64,000 nucleotides of DNA from Alphaproteobacteria bacterium LSUCC0396 (GCA_041228345.1 CP166131.1:1667001-1731000), one strand, 5' to 3'; positions 16,882 through 25,598 are shown, counted from the stretch's first letter. Numbers and translations: made by a program. Notes: generated from the letters alone by a model not told the origin.

Positions 16882-17358
16882 ATGAAAACAGCTGTTGTAT
16901 CCTTTTTAATGTTTGCTGCTATGGGGTTTGCCACGGCGCATTCAGCTTCTGTGACTATCAGGGATCCTGGCTTAGTGGCCTACACTATTGTCGATGATGT
17001 CTCGATACCCAAATCTTTGACTGGAAAAGCAGGCGATCCAGCGAATGGACGTAAGTTGGCAATAAGCCGCAAAAAGGGCAATTGTCTGGCCTGCCATGCT
17101 ATGCCTATTCCTGAGCAACAGTTCCATGGTGAAACTGCCCCATCCCTCTATGGTGTTGGAAAGCGATTGAGCGAGGGTGAATTGCGCATGCAGTTGGTAA
17201 ACGCAAAGGTTACTAACGATAGCACGTTAATGCCGTCTTTCTACAGAACCTACGGTTTTAATTCGGTGTTGAAGAAATTTGCAGGCAAATCAATTCTAGA
17301 GGCGCAAGAAGTTGAAGACATAGTTGCCTATTTGCAGACGTTGCAGACTGATCAATAA
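16882..17358 (+). CDS. soxX: SoxX, c-type cytochrome subunit of SoxAX
   Basis: A 158-residue periplasmic monoheme cytochrome with a signal peptide (MKTAVVSFLMFAAMGFATAHSAS). The heme motif CLACH is at residues 68-72, and MPSFYRTYG near residue 115 supplies the distal Met. SoxX pairs with SoxA to couple thiosulfate oxidatively to the SoxY cysteine. GGTGGGGG lies just before the ATG. It is the first gene of the soxXYZA unit, with 16 bp to soxY. Confidence 0.95.
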   Translation: MKTAVVSFLMFAAMGFATAHSASVTIRDPGLVAYTIVDDVSIPKSLTGKAGDPANGRKLAISRKKGNCLACHAMPIPEQQFHGETAPSLYGVGKRLSEGELRMQLVNAKVTNDSTLMPSFYRTYGFNSVLKKFAGKSILEAQEVEDIVAYLQTLQTDQ

Positions 17359-17374
17359 GCGGGAGTAAATTGAG

Positions 17375-17842
17375 ATGAAAAAAAATTTGGAAATGCGTGA
17401 AATTTCGAGACGCCACGCCCTTGGGATGATTGTTGCCGCTGGTTCTGTTGTGGCTACTGGTTTGCCGGCATTCGCCGACGGCGCTGCAGTCGCATCAAAA
17501 ATTAAGGGATTAACGGGAGCCAAGTCGATTGGGGAAGGCTCCATTGAGTTGGACCTTCCAGAGATTGCCGAGAATGGAAATGCGGTAAAAGTCGCGTTCT
17601 CAATTGATAGCCCCATGACTTCTGATAATTACGTCAAGACTGTGCACGTCATGGCTGATGGCAACCCTACACCCGAAGTTGCGTCGTTCAATTTCACGCC
17701 AGCAATGGGTGCGTGTAGTGCCTCGACACGGATGCGTTTGGCCAAAACCCAGAATATCATTGTGCTAGCAGAAATGAGTGATGGCAGCTTCAAACAAGCT
17801 CAATCAATAGTCAAGGTTACCATCGGTGGCTGCGGCGGTTGA
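17375..17842 (+). CDS. soxY: SoxY, sulfur-carrier subunit
   Basis: A 155-residue protein with a Tat signal (ISRRHALGMIVAAG, residues 10-23) and the diagnostic C-terminal swinging arm GGCGG, whose cysteine bears the sulfur intermediates. SoxY forms SoxYZ and is exported folded with SoxZ, which has no signal of its own. It sits between soxX and soxZ with short gaps (16 and 24 bp). All hallmark features are intact. Confidence 0.97.
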   Translation: MKKNLEMREISRRHALGMIVAAGSVVATGLPAFADGAAVASKIKGLTGAKSIGEGSIELDLPEIAENGNAVKVAFSIDSPMTSDNYVKTVHVMADGNPTPEVASFNFTPAMGACSASTRMRLAKTQNIIVLAEMSDGSFKQAQSIVKVTIGGCGG

Positions 17843-17866
17843 TAAAATAGCTAAAGGAGAACAAAA

Positions 17867-18193
17867 ATGACAAAAATTAAACCTCGGGTAAAAGTTCCAT
17901 CAAAAGCTGCTGTTGGTGAAATGTTGGAAATAAAAGCGTTGATTTCACACCCGATGCACACGGGTCGAGCTAAAGATAAGAAGGGGAATAAAATACCTCG
18001 CAAGATTATCAACAAATTTTCAGCGAGTTTTGATGGTCAAGATGTTTTCTCAGCAAATTTCGAGCCAGCTGTTTCTGCAAACCCATACATCGCTTTTCCA
18101 TTCAAAGCCACTAAGTCTGGAGAGTTTAAATTCACCTGGGTAGAGGACGGTGGAGCAGAATTCACCGCAACAAAAACAATGACTGTTAGCTAG
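17867..18193 (+). CDS. soxZ: SoxZ, SoxYZ chaperone subunit
   Basis: A 108-residue immunoglobulin-like protein without signal peptide. It has the family strings KVPSKAAVGEMLEIKALISHPMHTG and KFSASFDGQDVFSANFEPAVSANPYIAFPF. It pairs with SoxY for Tat export and positions the swinging arm. AAAGGAG lies 8 nt before the ATG. The coding sequence is visibly more A/T-rich than the soxC-soxB half of the locus. Confidence 0.97.
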   Translation: MTKIKPRVKVPSKAAVGEMLEIKALISHPMHTGRAKDKKGNKIPRKIINKFSASFDGQDVFSANFEPAVSANPYIAFPFKATKSGEFKFTWVEDGGAEFTATKTMTVS

Positions 18194-18229
18194 AATGGCC
18201 ATTTAAATGAATTAAAAGGGAGGGCTCTT

Positions 18230-19057
18230 ATGAGACTTGCAATTTCAATAATGATGGCTTTAGGCCTTTTGGCTGCGGGTGCTAATGCAAAAACCCCATA
18301 TCACGACGGGACAGCGGAGGTAATCAAGCCAAAGGATAAAGATCACCCTTTGGGCGAAGTTGTATCAGGGTATGACTTTCGGAAAGCTATGATACGTGAT
18401 GTTCAAGATGATGACTTCGCTAACCCTGCAATGTTGGTGGCGGATTATGGTGAAGAGCAATGGACAAAAGTTGAAGGCACAGCTGGAAAATCAATGTCTG
18501 AGGTGTTTCAAGGATGTGCAGAGGTTCCTCTGAACACGGTTGGTGCCGTTTATCCAAGATACCACAGCGCTGGTGGAAAGGTTATGACGCTTGAGCAGGT
18601 AATTAACATGTGCCGCGAAACTGCTATGGGCGCCAAGCCTTACAAATGGGAAAGCCGAGAAATGCTGGGTTTAACAGCTTTCATTAAACTTCAGTCCCGT
18701 GGAAGCAGGTTGGAAGTTGCGATTGATGGTCCCGCGTCAAAAACCTTTGAGCGCGGTAAGGAGCTTTATTACACAAGGTTCGGTCAACTTGATATGTCTT
18801 GTGCCCATTGCCATGAAGATAATTACGGGAACTATATTCGTGCTGACATGTTGTCTCAAGGTCAAACAAATGGTTTTCCGCTCTATCGCTTGAAGTGGAA
18901 TGGCGTTGGCTCCGTGCATCGTCGTTTTCGCGGGTGTTTAGAAAATATACGAGCTGCAAAGCCACCTTATGGGCATGAGGATCTCGTAGCTCTTGAGCTT
19001 TACACCGCATGGCGGGGGAATGGCCTCAAGGTGGAGACGCCGGCCTACCGCAACTAA
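18230..19057 (+). CDS. soxA: SoxA, diheme-family cytochrome retaining one heme site
   Basis: A 275-residue periplasmic protein with a signal peptide (MRLAISIMMALGLLAAGANA). The C-terminal heme motif CAHCH is at residues 191-195, and the reactive persulfide cysteine is at 236 (RFRGCLENIRA). The N-terminal domain has lone cysteines (QGCAEV and NMCRET) but no CxxCH, so it is the single-heme type of SoxA in which the first heme site is replaced by a disulfide. With SoxX it forms the L-cysteine S-thiosulfotransferase. It ends the XYZA unit and is followed by a strong terminator. Confidence 0.96.
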   Translation: MRLAISIMMALGLLAAGANAKTPYHDGTAEVIKPKDKDHPLGEVVSGYDFRKAMIRDVQDDDFANPAMLVADYGEEQWTKVEGTAGKSMSEVFQGCAEVPLNTVGAVYPRYHSAGGKVMTLEQVINMCRETAMGAKPYKWESREMLGLTAFIKLQSRGSRLEVAIDGPASKTFERGKELYYTRFGQLDMSCAHCHEDNYGNYIRADMLSQGQTNGFPLYRLKWNGVGSVHRRFRGCLENIRAAKPPYGHEDLVALELYTAWRGNGLKVETPAYRN

Positions 19058-19089
19058 CTGAGAGTGGTTTTTAAAGGCACCGCCACGTC

Positions 19090-19132
19090 AAATAAACCCC
19101 ATACTGCCAGGCGGTATGGGGTATTTATTTTG
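19090..19132 (+). terminator. Terminator after soxA
   Basis: Perfect 9-bp arms ACCCCATAC and GTATGGGGT (19096-19104, 19114-19122) with flanking A-rich and T-rich sequence (AAATAA before, ATTTATTTT after). It separates soxXYZA from soxVW, so soxV needs its own promoter, consistent with the candidate operator at 19160. Confidence 0.85.
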
Positions 19133-19159
19133 AAATAATCGAAAAAACCTATATAATAG

Positions 19160-19184
19160 TTAATGCATAGTAAAATTTATATGT
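19160..19184 (+). promoter_or_regulatory. Candidate SoxR operator/promoter upstream of soxV
   Basis: TTAATGCATAGTAAA, followed by TTTATATGTA, lies 38-62 bp before the soxV GTG. It shares GCATA...GTAAA with the site before soxR and has an imperfect inverted relation between ATGCATA and TATATGTAT. It is the weakest of the three candidate sites. Confidence 0.35.
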
Positions 19185-19221
19185 ATCTTCTTAAAGAATA
19201 CATTTAGATGGGGGCGTTTTA

Positions 19222-19965
19222 GTGACGGTTAGTTTTGGGGCAGCATTACTCGCGGGCTTGCTGAGCTTTTTGTCGCCGTGTGTTTTACCATTGGTGCCTG
19301 GCTATATTGGCTACCTTAGCGGGCTTGGCAACCAGTCAAATCACGTGGATCGAATTAATTCTGATCCACATGGCAAAACCATTGCAGTGCGTTTGCAATT
19401 GGTAATGGCATCAACCTTATTTGTCAGTGGGTTTTTGACAGTTTTTGTCGTTTTGGGCGCTTCGTCCAGTATGGCCGGCAGCTTTGTTGCGCGCCATTTA
19501 GACCTCTTCCAAATTATTGGTGGAGGGTTGATCACCACCCTTGGGTTACATTTTGTTGGCTTGTTTAGCATTGGTTTTCTTAACCGCGATGTACGGTTTA
19601 TGCCGTCTTCAAAAAGGTTTGGTAGAGTTGGTGCCTATTTTGTAGGGCTGGCATTTGGGTTCGGCTGGACGCCGTGTGTTGGGCCTGTCCTTGCAACTAT
19701 TTTAATGTTGTCTGCAGGAACAAATGATGGGGCGGGCTTACTTCTTGCCTATGGTATTGGTATGGGGTTGCCTTTTATATTAGTTGCTGTTTTTGCTGAT
19801 TTATTTCTGTCAAAATTCACTTATTTTACTCGCCAGGCGCGCACGGTAAAATGGCTGCTTGGCGGATTGTTAATCGTTACAGGGTTGGCGGTAATGACGG
19901 GCACTTTGTCTCAGGCGGGGTTCTGGCTTCTGCGTAATGTTTCATTTTTCCAGGGAGTAGGGTGA
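19222..19965 (+). CDS. soxV: SoxV, CcdA-family thiol:disulfide electron transporter
   Basis: A 247-residue inner-membrane protein with six hydrophobic helices and the two conserved cysteine motifs SPCVLPL (residue about 19) and TPCVGP (about 153). CcdA/SoxV proteins move reducing equivalents from cytoplasmic thioredoxin to periplasmic SoxW or SoxS. The start is GTG at 19222, with GGGGGCG a few bases before it. Its TGA overlaps the soxW ATG by one base, so the two are translationally coupled. Confidence 0.92.
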   Translation: MTVSFGAALLAGLLSFLSPCVLPLVPGYIGYLSGLGNQSNHVDRINSDPHGKTIAVRLQLVMASTLFVSGFLTVFVVLGASSSMAGSFVARHLDLFQIIGGGLITTLGLHFVGLFSIGFLNRDVRFMPSSKRFGRVGAYFVGLAFGFGWTPCVGPVLATILMLSAGTNDGAGLLLAYGIGMGLPFILVAVFADLFLSKFTYFTRQARTVKWLLGGLLIVTGLAVMTGTLSQAGFWLLRNVSFFQGVG

Positions 19966-20582
19966 TGTTTAGAATAGCAATGATTCAGGTTTTATCTTTT
20001 TTCGCCCTTTTAGGTTTTCTGAGCTCCGCCTCTGCTGGGGTCTTAAAGCCAACAATGGGTGATGACGGTATATATCACTATGACTGGTACCATCAGTCTT
20101 TTTTTGAGCTTGCTGATGATGTCGATGAAGCGCTAGCCAACGGCAAGGTGCTCATGGTCAAATTTGATCAGAAAGGGTGTATATATTGTGAGAAAGTTGC
20201 GACAGAAATACTAAGTGAACCAGCCATAAACAAATATGTTCGAGAGAATTTCTTGGTTGTTCAGATGGATATATTTGGTTCACGGGATGTTACTGACCTA
20301 GATGGAACAGTTTTGCCTGAGAACGAAATGGCGGCCCGCTGGGGTGTGGTTTTTACCCCGTCAATCTACTTCATCACTGAAAAAAAAGACGTTGAGAAAT
20401 TAACAGAAGCTGCAGCTGCTGTTATGCCTGGCGCTTTCATGAGAGGTACTTTCATGGGGATGTTGCAGTGGGTAAAAACCGGAGCCTATAAAACAGAACC
20501 GAGGTTTCAAAAGTATTACAATGATAACTTCCAGCGCCTTCGGGAAGAGATGAAAGCTGCGCGTACTGCGGCTCAAAGCTAG
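19965..20582 (+). CDS. soxW: SoxW, periplasmic thioredoxin
   Basis: A 205-residue exported thioredoxin-like protein with signal MMFRIAM...FLSSASA and active site CIYC at residues 72-75. Then come the Trx features DIFGSRDVTDLDG and VVFTPSIYFI (cis-Pro). It receives electrons from SoxV and reduces disulfides or polysulfides on Sox components. The ATG at 19965 is used; the upstream GTG at 19962 differs by only one residue. It is followed by a 53-bp gap and soxC. Confidence 0.9.
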   Translation: MFRIAMIQVLSFFALLGFLSSASAGVLKPTMGDDGIYHYDWYHQSFFELADDVDEALANGKVLMVKFDQKGCIYCEKVATEILSEPAINKYVRENFLVVQMDIFGSRDVTDLDGTVLPENEMAARWGVVFTPSIYFITEKKDVEKLTEAAAAVMPGAFMRGTFMGMLQWVKTGAYKTEPRFQKYYNDNFQRLREEMKAARTAAQS

Positions 20583-20635
20583 TTTAAATTTGTGAACCAC
20601 AGCCTTAAAATTACAGATAATTCGGGGAAAGTAAT

Positions 20636-21910
20636 ATGAGCCAGAAAACAATTAAAAGTGCAATCTCGCGGCGGCAATTGCTTGGCGGTGCCGCAGCCAC
20701 AGTTGGCGGTATGGCGGCAGCTCCCCTGGCTGGTGCCGCGGAATCTAATCCTGCAAATTTGCCGCCTAATGTTTCTGAATGGACGCCTTATCTTGGCGCG
20801 GGGGTGGATGCCAATCCTTATGGCATGCCATCCGAGCATGAGTCGCACGTTATCAGGCGCACGGTTGAATGGCTCACGGCGAGTGCTGAATCGTCAGTTA
20901 ATTTTACTCCTTTGCAGGATCTTGACGGCATTGTAACGCCAAATGGCTTGTGTTTTGAGCGCCACCATGGCGGCGTTCCAGAGGTAGTGCCAGCTGATTA
21001 TCGATTAATGATCAATGGTTTAGTTGATCGTGAATTACTCTTTAGCATTGATGATCTTAAACGGTTTCCGCAAGTGAACCGGTTCCATTTTCTTGAATGT
21101 GCGGCCAATGGCGGCATGGAATGGCGTGGGGCGCAGCTTAATGGTTGTCAGTATACCTTTGGAATGGTCCATAACGTCCAATATAGTGGCGTCCGTTTAT
21201 CCGATATCTGCCGTGAAGCTGGGGTGAAGCCTTCGGCCAAATGGGTGCTTGCTGAGGGTGGGGACTCGGCTGGCATGAATCGCTCAATTCCTATTGAGAA
21301 AATTCTTGATGATTGCATGATCGCCTATTCGATGAATGGTGAGGCGCTGCGGCCTGAACAGGGCTATCCGGCGCGCCTCGTCGTGCCAGGCTGGGAAGGT
21401 AATATGTGGGTGAAATGGATCCGCCGGCTTGAATTTGGCGATGCGCCTTACATGGCACGCGAAGAAACCTCAAAATATACTGATGTTATGGAGAATGGTA
21501 AGGCGCGAATGTTCACCTGGGTTATGGATGCCAAGTCAGTCGTAACCTCGCCTTGTCCAGAAAAGCCAATGATTTCGAAGGGCCAGAATTTGTTAAAAGG
21601 TTTGGCGTGGTCAGGACGCGGCAAGATTGCTCGTGTGGATGTCTCGCTCGACGGTGGGGTCAATTGGCAGACTGCTGAATTGCATGGCCCAATTCTAAAT
21701 AAAAGCCTAACTCGTTTTACAATGCCTTTTAAATGGAACGGTGAAGAGCTTAAGGTTCAATCTCGTGCCATAGACGAAACTGGTTATGTCCAGCCAACGA
21801 TTGAAGCGCTGCAAAAGGAGCGCGGCGTTAATTCGATCTATCATAATAATTCAATTGCTACTTGGTTGGTGAAGTCAAACGGCGAGGTGGAAAATGTACG
21901 GCTTGGATAA
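20636..21910 (+). CDS. soxC: SoxC, sulfane dehydrogenase molybdenum subunit
   Basis: A 424-residue protein of the sulfite-oxidase family with a Tat signal (ISRRQLLGGAAATVG). The molybdenum-ligating cysteine is residue 155 in FLECAANGG, a dimerisation domain follows after about residue 290, and the typical ending is SIATWLVKSNGEVENV. With cytochrome SoxD it oxidises the SoxY-bound sulfane atom by six electrons, which raises the electron yield of thiosulfate and prevents sulfur globules. Its 3' end overlaps soxD by 17 bp. Confidence 0.96.
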   Translation: MSQKTIKSAISRRQLLGGAAATVGGMAAAPLAGAAESNPANLPPNVSEWTPYLGAGVDANPYGMPSEHESHVIRRTVEWLTASAESSVNFTPLQDLDGIVTPNGLCFERHHGGVPEVVPADYRLMINGLVDRELLFSIDDLKRFPQVNRFHFLECAANGGMEWRGAQLNGCQYTFGMVHNVQYSGVRLSDICREAGVKPSAKWVLAEGGDSAGMNRSIPIEKILDDCMIAYSMNGEALRPEQGYPARLVVPGWEGNMWVKWIRRLEFGDAPYMAREETSKYTDVMENGKARMFTWVMDAKSVVTSPCPEKPMISKGQNLLKGLAWSGRGKIARVDVSLDGGVNWQTAELHGPILNKSLTRFTMPFKWNGEELKVQSRAIDETGYVQPTIEALQKERGVNSIYHNNSIATWLVKSNGEVENVRLG

Positions 21911-22559
21911 GACAAAAAAAGACATAAGAATCGTTACCGGCTTTGCTGCTGTAGCTGGGTTTGCTGTGGCCGTTTCGGGAATGGCTTTGGCGTCCGAGCG
22001 CCCATTTGGCCTTGGCACAATCGCGACGGCAGAACAGGTTGCTGGCTGGGATATCGATGTGCGACCAGATGGTAAGGGTGCTCCGATTGGAAGCGGCACT
22101 GCCGTACAGGGCGAAGCGGTATATGCCGAACGTTGTGCCGCGTGTCATGGCGACTTTGGTGAGGGTGTTGACCGCTGGCCAATTCTTGCGGGCGGGCATG
22201 GTTCGTTGGCAACAAATGATCCGGTTAAGACCGTTGGAAGCTACTGGCCCTATGCGTCGACGGTTTATGATTATGTGTATCGCGCGATGCCGTTTGGCGA
22301 GGCTCAATCACTTACCCATGACGAGACCTACCAGGTTGTTGCGTATATTCTTAATATGAATGACGTGATTGACGATGAGTTTGTGCTAAGCAACAAGACT
22401 ATTGGCTCGGTCAAAATGCCAAATCGAAATGGTTTTAGCTTGCCCGATCCGCGCCCCGATGGTCAGCCAAAAGGCGAGCCATGCATGACGAACTGTAAGG
22501 TTTCAACCAAAATTATTGGCCGCGCACGTATCATTGATGTGACGCCTGAAAGCCAATAA
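21894..22559 (+). CDS. soxD: SoxD, c-type cytochrome partner of SoxC (short, single-heme form)
   Basis: A 221-residue exported cytochrome with an N-terminal hydrophobic segment (GFAAVAGFAVAVSGMALAS). Its single CAACH heme motif is at residues 81-85, followed by WPILAGGHGSLA and ILNMNDVIDDEFVLS as in SoxD. The well-known Paracoccus SoxD is diheme and about 160 residues longer. Here the second heme domain is absent and the protein ends naturally after PCMTNCK, which is not a heme site. The reading frame is clean and the downstream 80 bp hold no leftover domain, so it is a short variant rather than a frameshift. Confidence 0.92.
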   Translation: MYGLDKTKKDIRIVTGFAAVAGFAVAVSGMALASERPFGLGTIATAEQVAGWDIDVRPDGKGAPIGSGTAVQGEAVYAERCAACHGDFGEGVDRWPILAGGHGSLATNDPVKTVGSYWPYASTVYDYVYRAMPFGEAQSLTHDETYQVVAYILNMNDVIDDEFVLSNKTIGSVKMPNRNGFSLPDPRPDGQPKGEPCMTNCKVSTKIIGRARIIDVTPESQ

Positions 22560-22658
22560 ACTAATCAGGTGTCTGCTGGGGCGTAAGGCGCCTCGCCGGA
22601 ATCACCTTGCCAAAATCGGCGCATAAAGGCCGGTCACTAAATGGGAAGAAGGTGTAGA

Positions 22659-23576
22659 ATGCGTTTCACCCGTCGTCAATTTACCGCTTATATGGCGACC
22701 AGCATGACTTTGGCCGCGATGCCAAATAGCCTGCTTGCCTCAAGTCAGCCGTTTGCCGGTGGCAGGCTCTACAGCTTTTCCGATGGGGTGATGAATTTAC
22801 CGGTTGAAACATTATTTACTGATGTGCCGGTCGCTGCACGTGATCAGATTTTGGCAAAAAGTGGTGTTACCGATGGGCGTTTGCGCCGTCCGGTGAATGT
22901 TAATCTGCTTGATCTTGGCGAGCGCAAGATATTGTTTGATGTTGGCTCCGGGGTAAATTTTTTGCCAACCCTTGGTGAATTACCGGCCGCACTTGATGCG
23001 GCTGATGTTGATATCAGCACGATCACTGATGTGGTCTTTACCCATGCACACCCCGATCATATCTGGGGTATCCTTGATGATTTTGACGATTTGCTGATGC
23101 CTGATGCCGCCTATTATATTAGTCAGGCCGAGTGGGATTTCTGGGATTCGGATGATGCGATGAGCGTCATGCCAGCTGGCCGCGAAAATTTTGCCGCTGG
23201 TGCAAAGTCACGCTTTGAAAAGCTGCGTGATCAAATCTCACTGTTTAGGGTCGGGGATGAAATTCTGCCGAACATCGAAGTTGTTGACAGCGCCGGTCAT
23301 ACGCCGGGCCACGCGTCTTTGTTGCTGCATGATCCAGCCGGATCAGTGCTGATTGCTGGTGATGCGCTGACCCATTCGGTGATTTCTTTTGAGCATCCAG
23401 ACTGGCTGAACGAGTCCGATATGGACCGCGATCAGGGGGCTGTGGCACGCAAACGTCTGCTTGACCGGCTGGCCGCTGATAAGGTCGGGCTGGCGGCTAC
23501 CCATCTTCCTGCACCCGGATTTGGCCGCGTGGAAAGAAACCAGTTGGTATGGCGCTATGTTGCCGCTGACAGTTGA
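22659..23576 (+). CDS. soxH: SoxH-like metallo-beta-lactamase-fold hydrolase
   Basis: A 305-residue exported metallohydrolase. It starts with a short Tat-like signal (FTRRQFTAYMATSMTLA). The MBL metal motif THAHPDH lies near residue 128, followed by SAGHTPGHASLL and IAGDALTH. The ATG at 22659 has AAGGTG about 5 nt upstream; the earlier ATG at 22641 adds six residues with no better site. SoxH is present in several sox operons but is not needed for thiosulfate oxidation in the model system. Here it lies between soxD and soxB. Confidence 0.85.
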   Translation: MRFTRRQFTAYMATSMTLAAMPNSLLASSQPFAGGRLYSFSDGVMNLPVETLFTDVPVAARDQILAKSGVTDGRLRRPVNVNLLDLGERKILFDVGSGVNFLPTLGELPAALDAADVDISTITDVVFTHAHPDHIWGILDDFDDLLMPDAAYYISQAEWDFWDSDDAMSVMPAGRENFAAGAKSRFEKLRDQISLFRVGDEILPNIEVVDSAGHTPGHASLLLHDPAGSVLIAGDALTHSVISFEHPDWLNESDMDRDQGAVARKRLLDRLAADKVGLAATHLPAPGFGRVERNQLVWRYVAADS

Positions 23577-23617
23577 CCAATGTTTATGTTGACCAGTTTT
23601 GAATAGGGAATAGATTT

Positions 23618-25309
23618 ATGTTGTCTCGTCGCGAATTTATGCAAATGGCCGCCGTAACTGCGGGCATTTATGGCACTACATCAAACTGGAACCGTGCTGC
23701 CGCGCAGCAAGCCATGACCCAAGATGATTTGCTAAAATTTGACAGCAAAGGTCAGGTCACCCTGCTGCATCTTACCGACATCCATGCCCAGCTAAAGCCA
23801 GTTTATTTCCGCCCACCATCGGAGAATTATGGTGTTGGTGCTTTTGAGGGACGGCCTCCGCATCTGGTTGCCGAGGATTTTTTGAAGCATTTCAACATTG
23901 ATCCCGGAACACCGCTTGCCTATGCGCATACGATGGTCGATTACGCCAATTTGGCACAGACCTATGGGCGGCTTGGCGGGCTTGACCGTACGGCCACATT
24001 GATCAAATCAATCCGCGCTGATCGCGGTGATGACAAGGTTTTGCTGCTTGATGGTGGCGACACATGGCAGGGGTCCTATACCTCACTAAAGACCAATGGC
24101 CAGGACATGGTCGATGCAATGGCGATGCTGCGGCCAGATGCGATGGTCGGGCATTGGGAATTCACCTTTGGCGTTGATCGGGTTAATGAAATCATCGGCG
24201 CGATGGATTACCCGTTCCTTGGCGGCAACGTGTTTGATACAGAATGGGAAGAGCCGGTTTTTGAGAGCACGGCCTTTTTTGAAAAGGGCGGGGTCAAGGT
24301 GGCTGTTATCGGTCAGCATTTCCCGTATACGCCAATTGCCAATCCACGCTACATGGTGCCGCAATGGTCCTTTGGTATTCGTCCTGAAACTGTGCAGAAA
24401 AACGTGAATGCGGCGCGTGATGCCGGTGCCCAGATTGTGGTGCTGCTGTCGCATAACGGTTTTGACGTTGATCAAAAGCTGGCAACGGTGGTCTCGGGCA
24501 TTGATGTGATTCTGACCGGCCATACGCATGACGCGGTGCCGCAAGCGCTAAAGATCAATAAGACATTGCTGTTATCATCCGGGTCGCACGGGAAATATCT
24601 TGGCCGTGTTGATCTCGACGTCAAAGGCGGCGAGGTTGTTGATTATAATTCAACGCTAATCCCGGTTTTCTCGGATGTGATCGCTCCTGATGCCGAGATG
24701 GCGGCGCATATTGATGCGTTGCGGGAACCCTATGAGGCCGAATGTAACAGGGTGATTGGCACAACGAGCGGGCTGTTATACCGGCGCGGCAATTTCAACG
24801 GCACATGGGATGATCTGATTTGTCAGGGCATTATAGAAGAGCGTGATGTTGAAATTTCGCTAAGCCCGGGATTTAGATGGGGAACAACATTGCTTCCCGG
24901 CCAAAACATCAGCATTGATGATCTCTATACCCAGACCAGTATGAATTATCCGAATGTCTACCGAACCGAAATGACCGGCGCACAGATCAAAACCATCCTC
25001 GAGGATGTCTGTGACAATCTGTTCAATGTCGATCCGTTCTATCAGCAGGGCGGCGATATGGTGCGTGTTGGTGGAATGAATTATACCTGTGAGCCAAAAG
25101 CCAGCATGGGTAACCGGATTAGCGAGATGACCATGACCAAGACTGGCGAAAAGCTGGATGCCGACCGGAAATATGTTGTTGGTGGTTGGGCATCGATAAA
25201 TGAAAATGTTGAAGGTCCAGCCATCTATGATTTGATGGAAGGATATATCAGTCGTAAAAAATCAATCGATTTGCCGGCCCAGCAAGCGGTAAAGGTTATT
25301 GGTCTTTAA
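23618..25309 (+). CDS. soxB: SoxB, sulfate thiohydrolase (dimanganese)
   Basis: A 563-residue periplasmic enzyme with a Tat signal (LSRREFMQMAAVTAG). 5'-nucleotidase-family metal motifs follow in order: LTDIHAQL, DGGDTWQGS, GHWEFTFG, LSHNGFD and TGHTHDAVP. The SoxB-specific segment PVYFRPPSENYG is present. It hydrolyses sulfate off the SoxY-bound S-sulfonate. It closes the cluster, with a 41-bp gap from soxH and a strong terminator after it. soxB is the usual marker gene for thiosulfate oxidation. Confidence 0.97.
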   Translation: MLSRREFMQMAAVTAGIYGTTSNWNRAAAQQAMTQDDLLKFDSKGQVTLLHLTDIHAQLKPVYFRPPSENYGVGAFEGRPPHLVAEDFLKHFNIDPGTPLAYAHTMVDYANLAQTYGRLGGLDRTATLIKSIRADRGDDKVLLLDGGDTWQGSYTSLKTNGQDMVDAMAMLRPDAMVGHWEFTFGVDRVNEIIGAMDYPFLGGNVFDTEWEEPVFESTAFFEKGGVKVAVIGQHFPYTPIANPRYMVPQWSFGIRPETVQKNVNAARDAGAQIVVLLSHNGFDVDQKLATVVSGIDVILTGHTHDAVPQALKINKTLLLSSGSHGKYLGRVDLDVKGGEVVDYNSTLIPVFSDVIAPDAEMAAHIDALREPYEAECNRVIGTTSGLLYRRGNFNGTWDDLICQGIIEERDVEISLSPGFRWGTTLLPGQNISIDDLYTQTSMNYPNVYRTEMTGAQIKTILEDVCDNLFNVDPFYQQGGDMVRVGGMNYTCEPKASMGNRISEMTMTKTGEKLDADRKYVVGGWASINENVEGPAIYDLMEGYISRKKSIDLPAQQAVKVIGL

Positions 25310-25354
25310 GAGCTTGGCGCCCTGACCAAGGCGGTAAATATCGCGATGAGTTTG

Positions 25355-25385
25355 AAAAAGGCTGGCCGATGGGTCGGCCTTTTTT
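25355..25385 (+). terminator. Terminator at the end of the sox cluster
   Basis: A 13-pair stem, AAAAAGGCTGGCC against GGTCGGCCTTTTT with two G-T wobbles, around the loop GATG and ending in T6. It lies 46 bp after soxB. The remaining 213 bp up to the next gene hold no open frame that I would call. Confidence 0.88.
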
Positions 25386-25598
25386 GATGTTGTTTCTAAT
25401 CATAAATTTTCTGAATTTGATTTGACAAGCCTACGTGAGCATCTTCTAATCAACAGGAGCGATTACCTGTTAATGAACTCTGGATTCCCCCAATGACCCC
25501 AAATGTGCCTGATCAATCTGGTTCTGCTCGCATCCTAAATGTCTGCGGTGCAACTCTATGATATCGGGCCTTTTTAGCTGATAAACGGATAGAACCGG

